This document shows positions 53,929 through 62,244 of a stretch of 64,000 nt of DNA, piece after piece. The DNA is from Halobacillus aidingensis (lineage in GTDB: Bacteria; Bacillota; Bacilli; Bacillales; Halobacillaceae), in NCBI RefSeq assembly GCF_900104185.1, contig NZ_FNIZ01000007.1:62001-126000 (forward strand). Direction: 5' to 3'. Within the stretch, counting starts at the first letter, position 1, and each line of letters begins with the position of its first letter. The position numbers were made by a program, and so were the translations under genes. Below the pieces are notes generated by a model. The model worked only from the letters and a program-made list of their open reading frames with translations. It was not told the DNA's origin and made no database searches.

Positions 53929-54016
53929 CCGTTGTTTATTCATTATAGATCACTCTAGTCAAATAAATGCTTGGATTAACAATATCCTATCCTTAATCAT
54001 GCGCTTATTACTTATT

Positions 54017-54062
54017 ATCCCGATATCAAGTCTTCAAGTAAAGGGGTCTTGCCTTCAAAAAA
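54017..54062 (+). repeat. Directional motif family D, copy D8
   Basis: ATCCCGATATCAAGTCTTCA, then AGTAAAGGGGTCTTGCCTTC and AAAA. It lies 89 bp after the DinB stop and about 90 bp before the next gene. Confidence 0.8.
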
Positions 54063-54150
54063 AGACGAGACGTTACTGTTTATCTTGGATATAGAGTGAA
54101 AAAGTTATTTAATAGGTAATCAAATTTATATTTAATAAGGAGATGTTTCA

Positions 54151-54441
54151 ATGACTCCAAATCAAAATATTAGGATATGCGACAAAGGGCACAAATATTA
54201 TAAAACTAGCGATTGTCCAACTTGTCCAATCTGTGAAAACGCGCGAAAGCCTGAAAGTGGATTCCTTTCATTACTGCCAGCGCCGGCTAGAAGAGCCTTG
54301 GAAAACAACGGTGTAACTTCCTTGGAAATTTTATCAACATACAATGAAAAAGATGTTTTAAAATTTCATGGCATGGGTCCAGCGTCATTACCGAAGCTGA
54401 AATCAGCTTTGAAAGAGAAGGGATTATCTTTTAAGAAATAA
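54151..54441 (+). CDS. RNA polymerase alpha-CTD-like HhH protein with zinc-ribbon start
   Basis: 96 residues. The N-terminal part has CDKGHKYYKTSDCPTCPIC, a likely zinc-ribbon; the C-terminal part (ARRALENNGVTSLEILSTYN, then HGMGPASLPKLKSALKEKG) is the helix-hairpin-helix domain of the polymerase alpha C-terminal domain type. AAGGAGAT precedes the ATG. Role unknown, perhaps nucleic-acid binding. Confidence 0.82.
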   Translation: MTPNQNIRICDKGHKYYKTSDCPTCPICENARKPESGFLSLLPAPARRALENNGVTSLEILSTYNEKDVLKFHGMGPASLPKLKSALKEKGLSFKK

Positions 54442-54472
54442 CTTTACTTATTCTGTATCGTTTATATATTTT

Positions 54473-54533
54473 ATCTTGAAACCAAGTCTTATAGGAACGG
54501 GGGCGATTGTTCAATATAGGCAATCGCTTTTTT
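54473..54533 (+). terminator. Directional motif copy D9 forming an intrinsic terminator
   Basis: ATCTTGAAACCAAGTCTT, then ATAGGAACGGGGGCGATTG. The tail GCGATTG (54503-54509) pairs with CAATCGC (54521-54527), followed by TTTTTT, so this copy supplies the 5' arm of a working terminator for the upstream gene. Confidence 0.85.
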
Positions 54534-54591
54534 CTAACTACGAAGGACGATTGAGTAATGTAGATACTCTTAATAAGGGGTGAGAAATTCA

Positions 54592-55386
54592 ATGGCAAAT
54601 TCTGAGGAAGAAGAAAAGCTAGCTGGAGGGAATGTCTCAAATGTATATGTATTTGAAGATACTGTTCGAAGAGAAATAAAACCTGGCAGTTTGAAGATAC
54701 ATAGATTGTTACAGCATTTAGAGAGTAAAGGTTTTAATTATGCCCCGAAGTTTTTAGGTATGGATGAAAAAAATAGGGAGATATTATCCTTCATTGAAGG
54801 AGAAGCTGGAAATTACCCTCTGAAAAGATATATGTGGTCAAATGATGTATTAAAAGAAATAGCACAAATGCTTCGTCTTTATCATGACGCAGTTAGTGAC
54901 TTTCCGTTGATAGATGAGTGGAGTCCAATTGACAATACTCCAAGTAATAGAGAGGTTCTATGCCATAATGATTTTGCTGTGTACAATATTATTTTTAATC
55001 ATGAACAGCCAGTAGGCATTATTGACTTTGATGTTGCAGCTCCTGGGCCAAGACTTTGGGACATAGCCTACACGCTTTATACATGCGTTCCTTTAAGCAG
55101 ACTTTATCATAATGAAGCAGGTGAAGCCGTCTATTATAACGTTTCACATGATGCAGAACGGATCAAAGCAAGAATTAAGATATTTTTTGATTCTTACGGT
55201 ATTGAAGGTATAGATGAAGGCTATTTAGAAATAGTGTTGTTGCGGTTAGAAGGGTTATGTAAATACATGAAGAGAAAGTCAAATGAAGGAGATACTGCAT
55301 TTCAAAAAATGATAAACGAAGGTCACCTGGATCATTATGAAAAGGATATTGAATTCATTCGTGAACATGGAAGAGAGTGGATTTGA
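54592..55386 (+). CDS. Aminoglycoside phosphotransferase/choline kinase-like protein
   Basis: 264 residues from the ATG at 54592, after GGGGTGAG. The catalytic loop is CHNDFAVYN (His125, Asp127, Asn132) and the metal-binding motif is IIDFDVA (Asp145, Asp147). The N-lobe is short and the usual Lys of the ATP site is not obvious (GGNVSNVYVF, VRREIK). Could be a kinase for a drug or small alcohol. No proof of drug resistance. Confidence 0.85.
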   Translation: MANSEEEEKLAGGNVSNVYVFEDTVRREIKPGSLKIHRLLQHLESKGFNYAPKFLGMDEKNREILSFIEGEAGNYPLKRYMWSNDVLKEIAQMLRLYHDAVSDFPLIDEWSPIDNTPSNREVLCHNDFAVYNIIFNHEQPVGIIDFDVAAPGPRLWDIAYTLYTCVPLSRLYHNEAGEAVYYNVSHDAERIKARIKIFFDSYGIEGIDEGYLEIVLLRLEGLCKYMKRKSNEGDTAFQKMINEGHLDHYEKDIEFIREHGREWI

Positions 55387-55432
55387 TCAGAATTATTAAG
55401 TGAATCATGAGTGGCTATTGCTAGATTTTCTG

Positions 55433-55478
55433 ATATCTCGAATCAAGTCTTACAGTAAAGGGGGCCATTTTTAAATAT
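55433..55478 (+). repeat. Directional motif family D, copy D10
   Basis: ATATCTCGAATCAAGTCTTA, then CAGTAAAGGGGGCCATTTTT. Its AAAGGGGG also lies 12 bases before the ATG of the next gene and may act as that gene's ribosome site. Confidence 0.85.
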
Positions 55479-55761
55479 GTGGATCATATTAGGGGTTATT
55501 GCTATAGTAGCGACTTTTATAAATCTTTACATGTATAAAGCAGGAAAGGATTATAAACTTGCTATGGCGATGGGATTATCATTTACAGCATTAACAATTT
55601 GTGCAGATTACAGTTATCTATCTCGGTGGGTAAAAGCAGAAGATTGGGCAGCTTTATCGGATGTCATACCTGCTATGGCAAGGGCATTTTGGTTTTTGAC
55701 AATTGTTTCTATATTACTAAATATAGCACCCATATTTTTGGAACGAATACATAATAAATAA
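55477..55761 (+). CDS. Three-span membrane hypothetical protein
   Basis: 94 residues: helices near 2-20, 30-47 and 68-89, with a soluble loop YLSRWVKAEDWAALSD. The only ribosome-site candidate is the G-rich tail of motif copy D10. No family recognised. Confidence 0.6.
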   Translation: MWIILGVIAIVATFINLYMYKAGKDYKLAMAMGLSFTALTICADYSYLSRWVKAEDWAALSDVIPAMARAFWFLTIVSILLNIAPIFLERIHNK

Positions 55762-55792
55762 TGACTTAATACACATCATTTATTTAATATTC

Positions 55793-55900
55793 AACCATTG
55801 TGTAAGTCTTTGTATATAACTTAAGGGTGCGTTAATTCAAGGTAAACTCGAAGATATCTCGACTTCGAGTCTTCAAGTAAAGAGGGCATTTCTTGAATAA
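55793..55900 (+). repeat. Directional motif family D, copies D11 (eroded) and D12
   Basis: D11 at 55793-55841: CATTGTGTAAGTCTTTG, tail AAGGGTGCGTTAATTCAAG. D12 at 55854-55900: ATATCTCGACTTCGAGTCTT, then CAAGTAAAGAGGGCATTTCT. Two tandem copies with no gene between, as if an insert was lost. D12 is the last copy seen. Confidence 0.75.
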
Positions 55901-55934
55901 ACATATTTACAAGAACATCACAGGGGGATATTAA

Positions 55935-57188
55935 ATGATTGATGGAATATATGAATGTATAAGTCAAGCACAGTTAAAAAAGTATGCAGAACTTGCTGTA
56001 CGAGCTGGTGTAAATCTGCAAAAAAATCAACTATTGATTATTCATAGTGATATACAAAATGCTGCGTTTGCACGTCTAATCCAAACGGCAGCCTACGAGG
56101 CAGGAGCTTCAAATGTATTTATAGATTGGACAGATGAACAGTCTACCAAAGAATTTTACCTAAGGGCAGCAGATCGCGTCATTGATCACTTTCCTGATTG
56201 GCAGGCTGCTCGTTTTAAGGAATGGGACGAGGCAGGTGCTGCTTACATACATATCATTTCTGAGAACTTAGATGTCTTTAAGGAAGTTTCTACAGAAAGG
56301 ATCAATCGTTTCCAAAAAGCTTCTCGTACTAAATTGAGGGATTATTATGCAAAAATTAGATCCCACGAGATACGCTGGTGTCTTTTAGCTGTCCCAAACG
56401 TTGAATGGGCAACTAAAGTATATCCCAACCTGAGTAAAGAAAGAGCTTTACAATCATTATGGAAATTAATTTTAAAAGGATCTCGGGCAGATGGGAAAAA
56501 TCCTATAAAAGATTGGGAGAGTCACAATAGAGCCTTCGAGTCTCGAAAAAAAAACCTAAACGAGAGCCAATTTGAAGCCCTGCATTTTACAAATAGCCGT
56601 GGAACTGATTTATTAGTTGGTCTACCTAAAAATCATTTCTATATCGGTGGGGGTGTCACAGATAAAAATGGAATACCTTTCTTTCCGAACATTCCTACGG
56701 AAGAAATATTTACTGCTCCCCATAAAAATAGGGTGAACGGCAAATTGGTAGGTACTAAACCTCTGATCTATGGGGGAAGGGTCATCGATGAATTTTATCT
56801 TATTTTTAAAGATGGCCGGATTACAGACTATTATGCCGCAAAGGGACAGGAAGTGTTACAAAATCTCATCGAAACAGACGAAGGTTCACACTATCTGGGT
56901 GAAATTGCCTTGGTCTCTAATAAATCTCCTCTTGCTCAGGCAGATACTCTTTTTTACAATACCTTGTTTGATGAAAATACGTCCTGTCATATTGGAATCG
57001 GAAATGCATCGCCCTCCAATATCCAAAATGGCATTGACCAATCCGAGGAAGAGTTGAAGGTAGCGGGTCTGAATACTTCACTATTGTCAGTCAATGTGAC
57101 CTTTGGTACCGAAGATATGAAAGTAGTAGGTATTAAAAAAGGTGGAACTGAAGTCCTGCTAATGGAGGATGGGGATTTCCAATTCTAA
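55935..57188 (+). CDS. M29-family aminopeptidase (AmpS/PepS type)
   Basis: 417 residues of the thermophilic aminopeptidase family. NLQKNQLLIIHSDIQNAAFARLI and VFIDWTDEQSTKEFYLRA form the N-terminal domain; LHFTNSRGTDLLVGLPKNH and NIPTEEIFTAPHKNRVNG contain the conserved E-E-x-F/P-H metal region, and LGEIALV, TLFYNTLFDENTSCHIGIG the remaining ligands. Cytoplasmic two-metal peptidase. GGGGGATA precedes the ATG. Confidence 0.93.
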   Translation: MIDGIYECISQAQLKKYAELAVRAGVNLQKNQLLIIHSDIQNAAFARLIQTAAYEAGASNVFIDWTDEQSTKEFYLRAADRVIDHFPDWQAARFKEWDEAGAAYIHIISENLDVFKEVSTERINRFQKASRTKLRDYYAKIRSHEIRWCLLAVPNVEWATKVYPNLSKERALQSLWKLILKGSRADGKNPIKDWESHNRAFESRKKNLNESQFEALHFTNSRGTDLLVGLPKNHFYIGGGVTDKNGIPFFPNIPTEEIFTAPHKNRVNGKLVGTKPLIYGGRVIDEFYLIFKDGRITDYYAAKGQEVLQNLIETDEGSHYLGEIALVSNKSPLAQADTLFYNTLFDENTSCHIGIGNASPSNIQNGIDQSEEELKVAGLNTSLLSVNVTFGTEDMKVVGIKKGGTEVLLMEDGDFQF

Positions 57189-57247
57189 GAGCCGAATCGG
57201 CAGTGACCTATATTTAAGGTAATTGAGGAGGAACAACAGTATCACAC

Positions 57248-57282
57248 AAACAAAGAGAAAGGAACGACCTTTCTCTTTGTTT
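57248..57282. terminator. Bidirectional intrinsic terminator
   Basis: AAACAAAGAGAAAGG pairs perfectly with CCTTTCTCTTTGTTT around ACGA-type loop, placed between converging ampS-type and prpB genes. Confidence 0.9.
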
Positions 57283-57284
57283 GT

Positions 57285-58205
57285 TTACTTATTTTCTTTA
57301 CCTATTTCAGGAAGGACGGTTCTCGCTACTTTTTTGTCCAATGCTTCATAATCGTAATACTTAATGGTTTCATATAGTTCTTCACGTGATTGCATATCCT
57401 CAAGCTTTTCTTTTTGAGTATCGGAAGTCATAATCTCTGTAAAGATTCGTTCATAAGCTTTGGCAGCAACACGAAGGGAGGTGACTGGATAAATGACCAT
57501 GTCCATCCCGAACGAGCTGAAGTCTTCGCCTGTGAAATATGGTGTCTTGCCGAACTCGGTCATGTTTGCTAACAGGGGAGCTTGAATGGCGGAAGAGGCA
57601 TGGCGAAAATCTTCCTCACTCGTTAAAGCTTCCGGGAAGATCGCATCAGCCCCTGCTTTTACATATTGGTTCGCACGGTCAATGGCTTTGTCCATACCTT
57701 CTACAGACTTGGCATCCGTCCGTGCTATGATGACAAGGGTTGGAGCGACTTCTTTGATCGTGCGGATTTTTTGCATCATTTCTTCAGATTCAATCAGCTT
57801 TTTACCATTTAAATGACCACATTTCTTCGGTAATAGCTGATCTTCGATTTGTACAGCGGCCACCCCGGCTTCGACCATTTCCCTTGCTGCTCGGGCTACA
57901 TTAATGACGCCACCATAACCCGTATCGATATCAACAAGCAGGGGGAGGTCCGAGGCTCGGATAAGTTCCTGTGCTTTTTCCGCCATTTCGTTCGAATAGA
58001 TGAGTCCTAAGTCTGGAAGCGCTCGACTTGCTGTATAGGCAGCTCCGGATAAATAAATGGCTTGGAATCCGACATCTTTTGCAATTTTTGCTGACATACC
58101 ATCGTGAGCACCTGGAATTTTCAACAATTCTGGTTGATCAATCAGGCGTTTGAAAACTTCTGCTCTTTCTGGCTGGGTAGATGTGGATTCGAATATCCAT
58201 GACAT
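57285..58205 (-). CDS. prpB: Methylisocitrate lyase
   Basis: 306 residues of the isocitrate-lyase/PEP-mutase family. LVDIDTGYGG supplies the Asp/Mg site and LPKKCGHLNGK the catalytic Cys loop. Cleaves 2-methylisocitrate to pyruvate and succinate, the last step of the methylcitrate cycle. ATG after GAGGAAAACC. Follows mmgE by 20 bases. Confidence 0.94.
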   Translation of the reverse strand: MSWIFESTSTQPERAEVFKRLIDQPELLKIPGAHDGMSAKIAKDVGFQAIYLSGAAYTASRALPDLGLIYSNEMAEKAQELIRASDLPLLVDIDTGYGGVINVARAAREMVEAGVAAVQIEDQLLPKKCGHLNGKKLIESEEMMQKIRTIKEVAPTLVIIARTDAKSVEGMDKAIDRANQYVKAGADAIFPEALTSEEDFRHASSAIQAPLLANMTEFGKTPYFTGEDFSSFGMDMVIYPVTSLRVAAKAYERIFTEIMTSDTQKEKLEDMQSREELYETIKYYDYEALDKKVARTVLPEIGKENK

Positions 58206-58225
58206 ATGGTTTTCCTCCTTACCAT

Positions 58226-59668
58226 TTAAATTCTAAACAGCTCCATGAATTGGTTGACTGGAGTATCCGTCAGCTCATCATAATCCTCACAAAGGTTAAG
58301 GATACGGTTCACTTGACGGAATGGAAAGCGTGTCTTTAAATTATTTTGAAATTTATTCAATAGGAGCGGGATTCCTTCGTCACGGCGACGTCGATGGCCG
58401 ATCGGATACTCGATAGCGATCTCTTCTGTAGAGGTGCCATCATTAAAGAACACTTGAACGGCATTGGCGATGGAACGTTTGTCAGGATCAAGGTAGTCTT
58501 TGCTGTACTGTTCATTTTCAATGGTAACCATAATGTTTCGCAGACGGTCGATTTCAGGATTCGCGGCTACCTCGTCTTCATAATGGTCTGCATTCAAAGA
58601 TCCATATAATAGACCGATGGCTGTGATGTATTGCAAACAGTGATCACGGTCCGCAGGGTTATGCAGTGGTCCTTTTTTATCAATGATTCGGATAGCAGAT
58701 TCATGTGTCGTAATGGTTACACGCTCGATCTCGTCGATTCTTCCTTTGACCTGGTCATGAAGTTGTATAGCTGCTTCTGCTGCCGTTTGGGCATGAAATT
58801 CAGCTGGGAATGAAATCTTGAATAAGATATTTTCCATCACATAAGAATCGAATGGACGTGCTAAGGTGAGTTCTTTTCCTCCGAAAAGTACATCCTGAAA
58901 TCCCCAGCCAGGTGCAGACAAGGCAGTTTTGTATCCCATTTCTCCGTTCATCGTCATCAAGGCGAGCCTTACACCACGGCTTGTTGCATCTCCGGCCGCC
59001 CATGATTTTCGGGAGCCTGTGTTTGGGGCATGGCGGTAAGTACGAAGACTCGAGTTATCAATCCAGGCTTGGGAAACTGCGTTCACTACGTCTTCTTTAC
59101 TGCCACCTAACATGGCTGTTACGACTGCTGTTGTGGCTATTTTTACGTAGAGAACATGGTCAAGCCCCTCACGGTTGAGGCTGTTTTCCAAAGCTAAGAC
59201 CCCCTGGATTTCATGAGCTTTTACAATATTCTCAAGAACATCATCCATTTTCAGCGGTTCTTTCCCCTCTGAAATTCGTTTACGGCTGATGTAATCGGAA
59301 ATTGCCAGGATTCCCCCTAAGTTGTCGGAAGGATGTCCCCATTCTGCGGCAAGCCATGTATCATTGTAATCGAGCCAGCGGATCATGCATCCTATATTAA
59401 AAGCTGCGTGGACGGGGTCCAATTCATAGGACGTACCGGGTACGCGGGAGCCATTCGGAACGACGGTGCCAGGAACAATAGGTCCTAAGTGCTTCGTACA
59501 TTCCGGATAACGTAAGGCTAAAAAGCCGCAACCTAATGTGTCCATCAGCACGTATTGGGCGGTTTCTAAAGCTTCCTCGCTTGTGATGTTCCCGTAAACC
59601 GCGTACTCTGCAATGCGATCCATCACTTGATCCGTCGACTGAGCCGTATTTATTTTCACTTCTGTCAT
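58226..59668 (-). CDS. mmgE: 2-methylcitrate dehydratase (MmgE/PrpD family)
   Basis: 480 residues from the ATG at 59668, eight bases after AAGGTGG; an upstream in-frame extension to 59875 runs through the 3' end of mmgD and is not used. [21 protein letters not shown] and [20 protein letters not shown] are characteristic. Cofactor-free dehydration of 2-methylcitrate to methylaconitate. Confidence 0.94.
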   Translation of the reverse strand: MTEVKINTAQSTDQVMDRIAEYAVYGNITSEEALETAQYVLMDTLGCGFLALRYPECTKHLGPIVPGTVVPNGSRVPGTSYELDPVHAAFNIGCMIRWLDYNDTWLAAEWGHPSDNLGGILAISDYISRKRISEGKEPLKMDDVLENIVKAHEIQGVLALENSLNREGLDHVLYVKIATTAVVTAMLGGSKEDVVNAVSQAWIDNSSLRTYRHAPNTGSRKSWAAGDATSRGVRLALMTMNGEMGYKTALSAPGWGFQDVLFGGKELTLARPFDSYVMENILFKISFPAEFHAQTAAEAAIQLHDQVKGRIDEIERVTITTHESAIRIIDKKGPLHNPADRDHCLQYITAIGLLYGSLNADHYEDEVAANPEIDRLRNIMVTIENEQYSKDYLDPDKRSIANAVQVFFNDGTSTEEIAIEYPIGHRRRRDEGIPLLLNKFQNNLKTRFPFRQVNRILNLCEDYDELTDTPVNQFMELFRI

Positions 59669-59741
59669 TTTCATCGCCACCTTTTTTATTTTTAAAATGA
59701 TGTTTGTAAAAGCCGACCGGGACCAGCCCGGCAGCTTGCGA

Positions 59742-60857
59742 TTAAGGGTGCAGACCACGAGGCCCCGTATAGAGAACTCTCGGCCTGAACAATTTGTTGT
59801 TGGTATATTGTTCAGATACGTGAGCACACAACCCAAGCGTGCGGGCAGCAAAAAATATCGGGGTGTACAAATCAATCGGTATACCTAAGAGATAGTAGAC
59901 GGGTGCGGCATAATAGTCCAGGTTCGGATATAAACCCTTTTCTTCTTTCATCAGCTGTTCTCCTGCTTCGCACATCTCAAAAAGATCTTCGCGTTTTCTC
60001 TCTACAGCCAGTTCACGTAACGCTTCTTTCATAAGAGCTGCTCTAGGGTCCATCTTCTTCATGTACACACGGTGTCCGAAACCCATGACTTTTTCTTTAT
60101 TATTAAGTTTTTCATAGAGAAGATGGCGGAATCCATCCGTTGTTTCTCCTTCTAACAGCATGTGCATGACTGCTTCATTCGCTCCACCGTGGAGGTTTCC
60201 TTTCAATGAAGCCACTGCTCCAGTGAGGGCTCCATAAATGTCAGCGTTTGTCGAAGCGATCACACGTGCTGCGAAGGTCGAATTTGGCATTTCATGTTCG
60301 CTATATACCATCAAAGACTGATCAAAATAGTCTGCTTCCGCTTGAGTCGGCTCTTTTCCTGTAATCATGTATAAGAAATTGGTACTATAGGGAAGTTCCT
60401 GTTTGGGTTCGACGACAGCTTCATCATGAAGGATGTGATAGCTGTTCGCCACGATATTTGGAATTTTTGCCAGCAGCCTGAGAGCGGTCTTGCTGATTTC
60501 CTCCTCCCGCCGTCCATCTAAATTTTTTTCGTACCCTGCAAGGGCAGATATCCCTGTTCGTAAAGCGTCCATCGGGTTGGTTTCTTTAGGCAGTTTGCTG
60601 AATAGGGAAAAGAAATCAGCAGGCAGGTCATATTCTTTTTTCAATTCTTGTTCAAGAGAGGAGCGTTGTTCGTCATCAGGGAGTACACCTTGAAGTAAAA
60701 GCTGGACTAAATCAAGATATTGTTTGTTCTCGGCTAGCTCAATGAGTTCATATCCACGAAGGACGATTTCTTCCGCATCAACATCTAAATAAGACAGTTT
60801 TGTTTCGGTTGCAATGACACCGTCTAAACCTGGTTTGTAGGCTGTTTGCTCTGCCAT
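59742..60857 (-). CDS. mmgD: 2-methylcitrate/citrate synthase
   Basis: 371 residues of the short citrate-synthase type. [11 protein letters not shown] contains one catalytic His, [15 protein letters not shown] the second, and the conserved Asp lies in [13 protein letters not shown]. The operon context makes propionyl-CoA the likely substrate (2-methylcitrate synthase, MmgD). AAGGAGG precedes the ATG. First enzyme gene after the cre site. Confidence 0.93.
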   Translation of the reverse strand: MAEQTAYKPGLDGVIATETKLSYLDVDAEEIVLRGYELIELAENKQYLDLVQLLLQGVLPDDEQRSSLEQELKKEYDLPADFFSLFSKLPKETNPMDALRTGISALAGYEKNLDGRREEEISKTALRLLAKIPNIVANSYHILHDEAVVEPKQELPYSTNFLYMITGKEPTQAEADYFDQSLMVYSEHEMPNSTFAARVIASTNADIYGALTGAVASLKGNLHGGANEAVMHMLLEGETTDGFRHLLYEKLNNKEKVMGFGHRVYMKKMDPRAALMKEALRELAVERKREDLFEMCEAGEQLMKEEKGLYPNLDYYAAPVYYLLGIPIDLYTPIFFAARTLGLCAHVSEQYTNNKLFRPRVLYTGPRGLHP

Positions 60858-60874
60858 GAAAATTCCTCCTTTTT

Positions 60875-60889
60875 TGTTAACGCTTTCAA
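60875..60889 (-). promoter_or_regulatory. cre site (CcpA operator) before mmgD
   Basis: On the minus strand TTGAAAGCGTTAACA fits the cre consensus WTGNAANCGNWWWCA at every position. It lies between the 73-residue ORF and mmgD and would allow glucose repression, by blocking a local promoter or as a roadblock. Confidence 0.85.
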
Positions 60890-60898
60890 AATAAGTAT

Positions 60899-61120
60899 TT
60901 AAACTTTTGAAGGCACCTGCGGATATCCACTCACTTCCTCATGAACAAGGGTATAGGCGGCATCGAGATTATCCATCTCCTGCTCTTGGCCGTCCTCACT
61001 GGGTATCTCTTTTTTTAATTCGTTATAGGTCGATTCGAGTGAACAGGAAACGGAAGAATACAGGTGATTCATAATACAAGCTTTGAATCTATTGACGTAA
61101 TACTCGGTTGCAATGGTCAA
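60899..61120 (-). CDS. 73-residue hypothetical protein at the head of the methylcitrate cluster
   Basis: Starts with a TTG seven bases after GAGGTG. Acidic C-terminal half (SEDGQEQEMDNLDAAYTLVH), no membrane span, two cysteines. No known family. It lies between the B12 leader and mmgD and is probably part of the same transcript. Confidence 0.55.
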   Translation of the reverse strand: MTIATEYYVNRFKACIMNHLYSSVSCSLESTYNELKKEIPSEDGQEQEMDNLDAAYTLVHEEVSGYPQVPSKV

Positions 61121-61153
61121 AGAAAAACACCTCTAATCAAATGGAAATGAAGG

Positions 61154-61185
61154 CAATAAAAAAACAACTTTCAGAGAAAGTTGTT
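61154..61185 (-). terminator. Intrinsic terminator in the B12 leader
   Basis: AACAACTTTC and GAAAGTTGTT form a perfect ten-base stem around TCT, followed by at least eight T residues on the minus strand. The stop codon of the 32-residue leader ORF is in its loop and 3' arm. Confidence 0.93.
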
Positions 61186-61269
61186 AAGTTGAGATTTGCA
61201 ATTTAATAGAGTATAAAACCAATACATCAGGTATAGAGCACCCACTGGTCCAAACTCTTTCACTCGCAC
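61171..61269 (-). CDS. 32-residue leader ORF between B12 riboswitch and terminator
   Basis: GTG start at 61269, six bases after AGGAGG. It encodes MRVKEFGPVGALYLMYWFY and then TLLNCKSQLNNFL. The TGA (61173-61171) falls in the terminator loop, so a ribosome finishing this ORF would cover the 5' arm and stop the hairpin from folding. It may be a regulatory leader; a small membrane peptide is the alternative. Confidence 0.6.
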   Translation of the reverse strand: MRVKEFGPVGALYLMYWFYTLLNCKSQLNNFL

Positions 61270-61294
61270 TTAACACCTCCTATCCTCGTAGGTA

Positions 61295-61507
61295 TGGATG
61301 TTCGCTGACAAAGGCAGGTCTCCTGGCTTATGATCATCACTCCCTGGCTCCTTCCCATTCCCGTTTTTAACGGAGAACAGTGGTCTTTCCAGTTTGCTCC
61401 CAAATACAGTTGCGGGACAGCATCGGATTTACACCGATTTCCCTTTTAAGCAAATAAGCTTGAACAAGCTTATTTGCACCTGAGTCTGAAACATATTCAG
61501 TTATGAC
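61295..61507 (-). ncRNA. Cobalamin riboswitch
   Basis: Leftward, the B12-box landmarks occur in order: GGGAAATCGGTG, TAAATCCGATGCTGTCCCGC, AACTGTA, then GGGAAGGAGCCAGGGAGTGA, TGATCATAAGCCAGGAGACC and TGCC. The 3' flank UACCU-N11-AGGUG can hide part of the AGGAGGTG site of the leader ORF. Adenosyl- or methylcobalamin binding should lower expression of what follows. Confidence 0.95.
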
Positions 61508-61513
61508 CTTTTC

Positions 61514-61542
61514 AATATAACAAAGATTTTGAAAATAGACAA
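61514..61542 (-). promoter_or_regulatory. SigA-type promoter of the B12-riboswitch transcript
   Basis: TTGTCT (61542-61537) and TATATT (61519-61514) are separated by 17 bases on the minus strand; the expected start near 61507 sits just before the riboswitch. Confidence 0.75.
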
Positions 61543-61575
61543 TTATTTCTAAAATATGAGTGATAAACAAGGTGA

Positions 61576-61719
61576 TTGAAATCTTTTAGTAAGACGGAAA
61601 GTGAAATTATTGATATGTTTAAACCTCATGGCTGTAAGAATGGAATCGATTCTATTATGAAATCTATTTTAAAAGCCGAGTGTTACTATTCAAAAAAAGT
61701 GCCTGGCCCCCACTGCTAG
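61576..61719 (+). pseudogene. Possible ORF remnant running into a hairpin repeat
   Basis: A TTG frame reads SFSKTESEIIDMFKPHGCKN, then GIDSIMKSILKAECYYS before entering the hairpin repeat at 61696, where it stops. AAGGTGA abuts the start too closely. Probably the debris of a lost gene. Confidence 0.25.
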
Positions 61720-61746
61720 TGATTGAGTGGTGGGGAAGGCATTTTT
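61696..61746. repeat. Hairpin repeat family H, diverged copy 6
   Basis: AAAGTGCCTGGCCCCCAC on the left; GTGGTGGGGAAGGCATTTTT on the right. The TCGCTAAAG centre is replaced by TGCTAGTGATTGA. Confidence 0.75.
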
Positions 61747-61767
61747 TTAGGCTCATTTGGGAATAAA

Positions 61768-61944
61768 TTATTTGCTTTTCTTCTTCTTAAGGTAACTTAT
61801 ATATATGGCTATTACTCCACCTAATGTAAAAGCATGTACAGTAAAAGCTGAAATCTGAGTACTAGGAAGGTCTCTGTTAAAAATGTTATATAGTGATATA
61901 GCTGCTATTAATAATAAGCCTATTAGACTTAGAGTCAATTTCAA
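61768..61944 (-). CDS. 58-residue two-span membrane protein
   Basis: Starts with TTG six bases after AGGAGG. Helices LTLSLIGLLLIAAISLY (about 3-20) and a second near 33-52, then a KKKKSK tail. No known family; the start context and composition suggest a real gene. Confidence 0.6.
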   Translation of the reverse strand: MKLTLSLIGLLLIAAISLYNIFNRDLPSTQISAFTVHAFTLGGVIAIYISYLKKKKSK

Positions 61945-62040
61945 TTAAAAACCTCCTGGTAAATATTTTCTTGTCTCACTATACAATAGACTAATTCACA
62001 CGTAAAAACAGTAATGGAATTTTGCGAAATAACGCATAAA

Positions 62041-62098
62041 AAAGTGCCTGCCCCCATATCGCTAAAGTTTTAACGTGTCGTGGTAGGGGACCACTTTT
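62041..62098. repeat. Hairpin repeat family H, diverged copy 7
   Basis: AAAGTGCCTGCCCCCATATC and GTGGTAGGGGACCACTTTTT around GCTAAAGTTTTAACGTG. The right arm has diverged most. Confidence 0.75.
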
Positions 62099-62156
62099 TT
62101 TCATGAATTCAAAGTCATTTTCTATTTCATAAGCAAAAAAAGATATATAAAACACA

Positions 62157-62216
62157 TTGACGAAAACGTTTACATGGAGTATAGTCTACTTAAGGTAATC
62201 GATTACGTAAACGATT
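62157..62216 (+). promoter_or_regulatory. LacI-gene promoter with operators
   Basis: TTGACG (62157-62162) and TATAGT (62180-62185), 17-base spacing. GAAAACGTTTAC lies in the spacer, and ATCGATTACGTAAACGATT at 62198-62216 is a palindrome centred on TACGTA just after the start site. The 14-mer CGATTACGTAAACG recurs exactly at 63273, before the solute-binding gene, so it is probably the LacI-type operator. Confidence 0.8.
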
Positions 62217-62244
62217 AAGTGAGTTTTAGAAATGAGGATTAACC

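Noticed and set aside
54592-55386. A confirmed aminoglycoside-resistance gene
   Set aside because: Only the general kinase motifs are visible; the fold is shared with choline, homoserine and other small-molecule kinases.
45173-55900. A classical integron with attC sites
   Set aside because: The motif lacks the RYYYAAC/GTTRRRY core sites and no integron integrase is present in the window. Only the layout is similar, so it is reported as cassette-like.
58226-59875. 549-residue form of MmgE
   Set aside because: The extra N-terminal part overlaps the mmgD 3' end and lacks family similarity; the ATG at 59668 has a good ribosome site.
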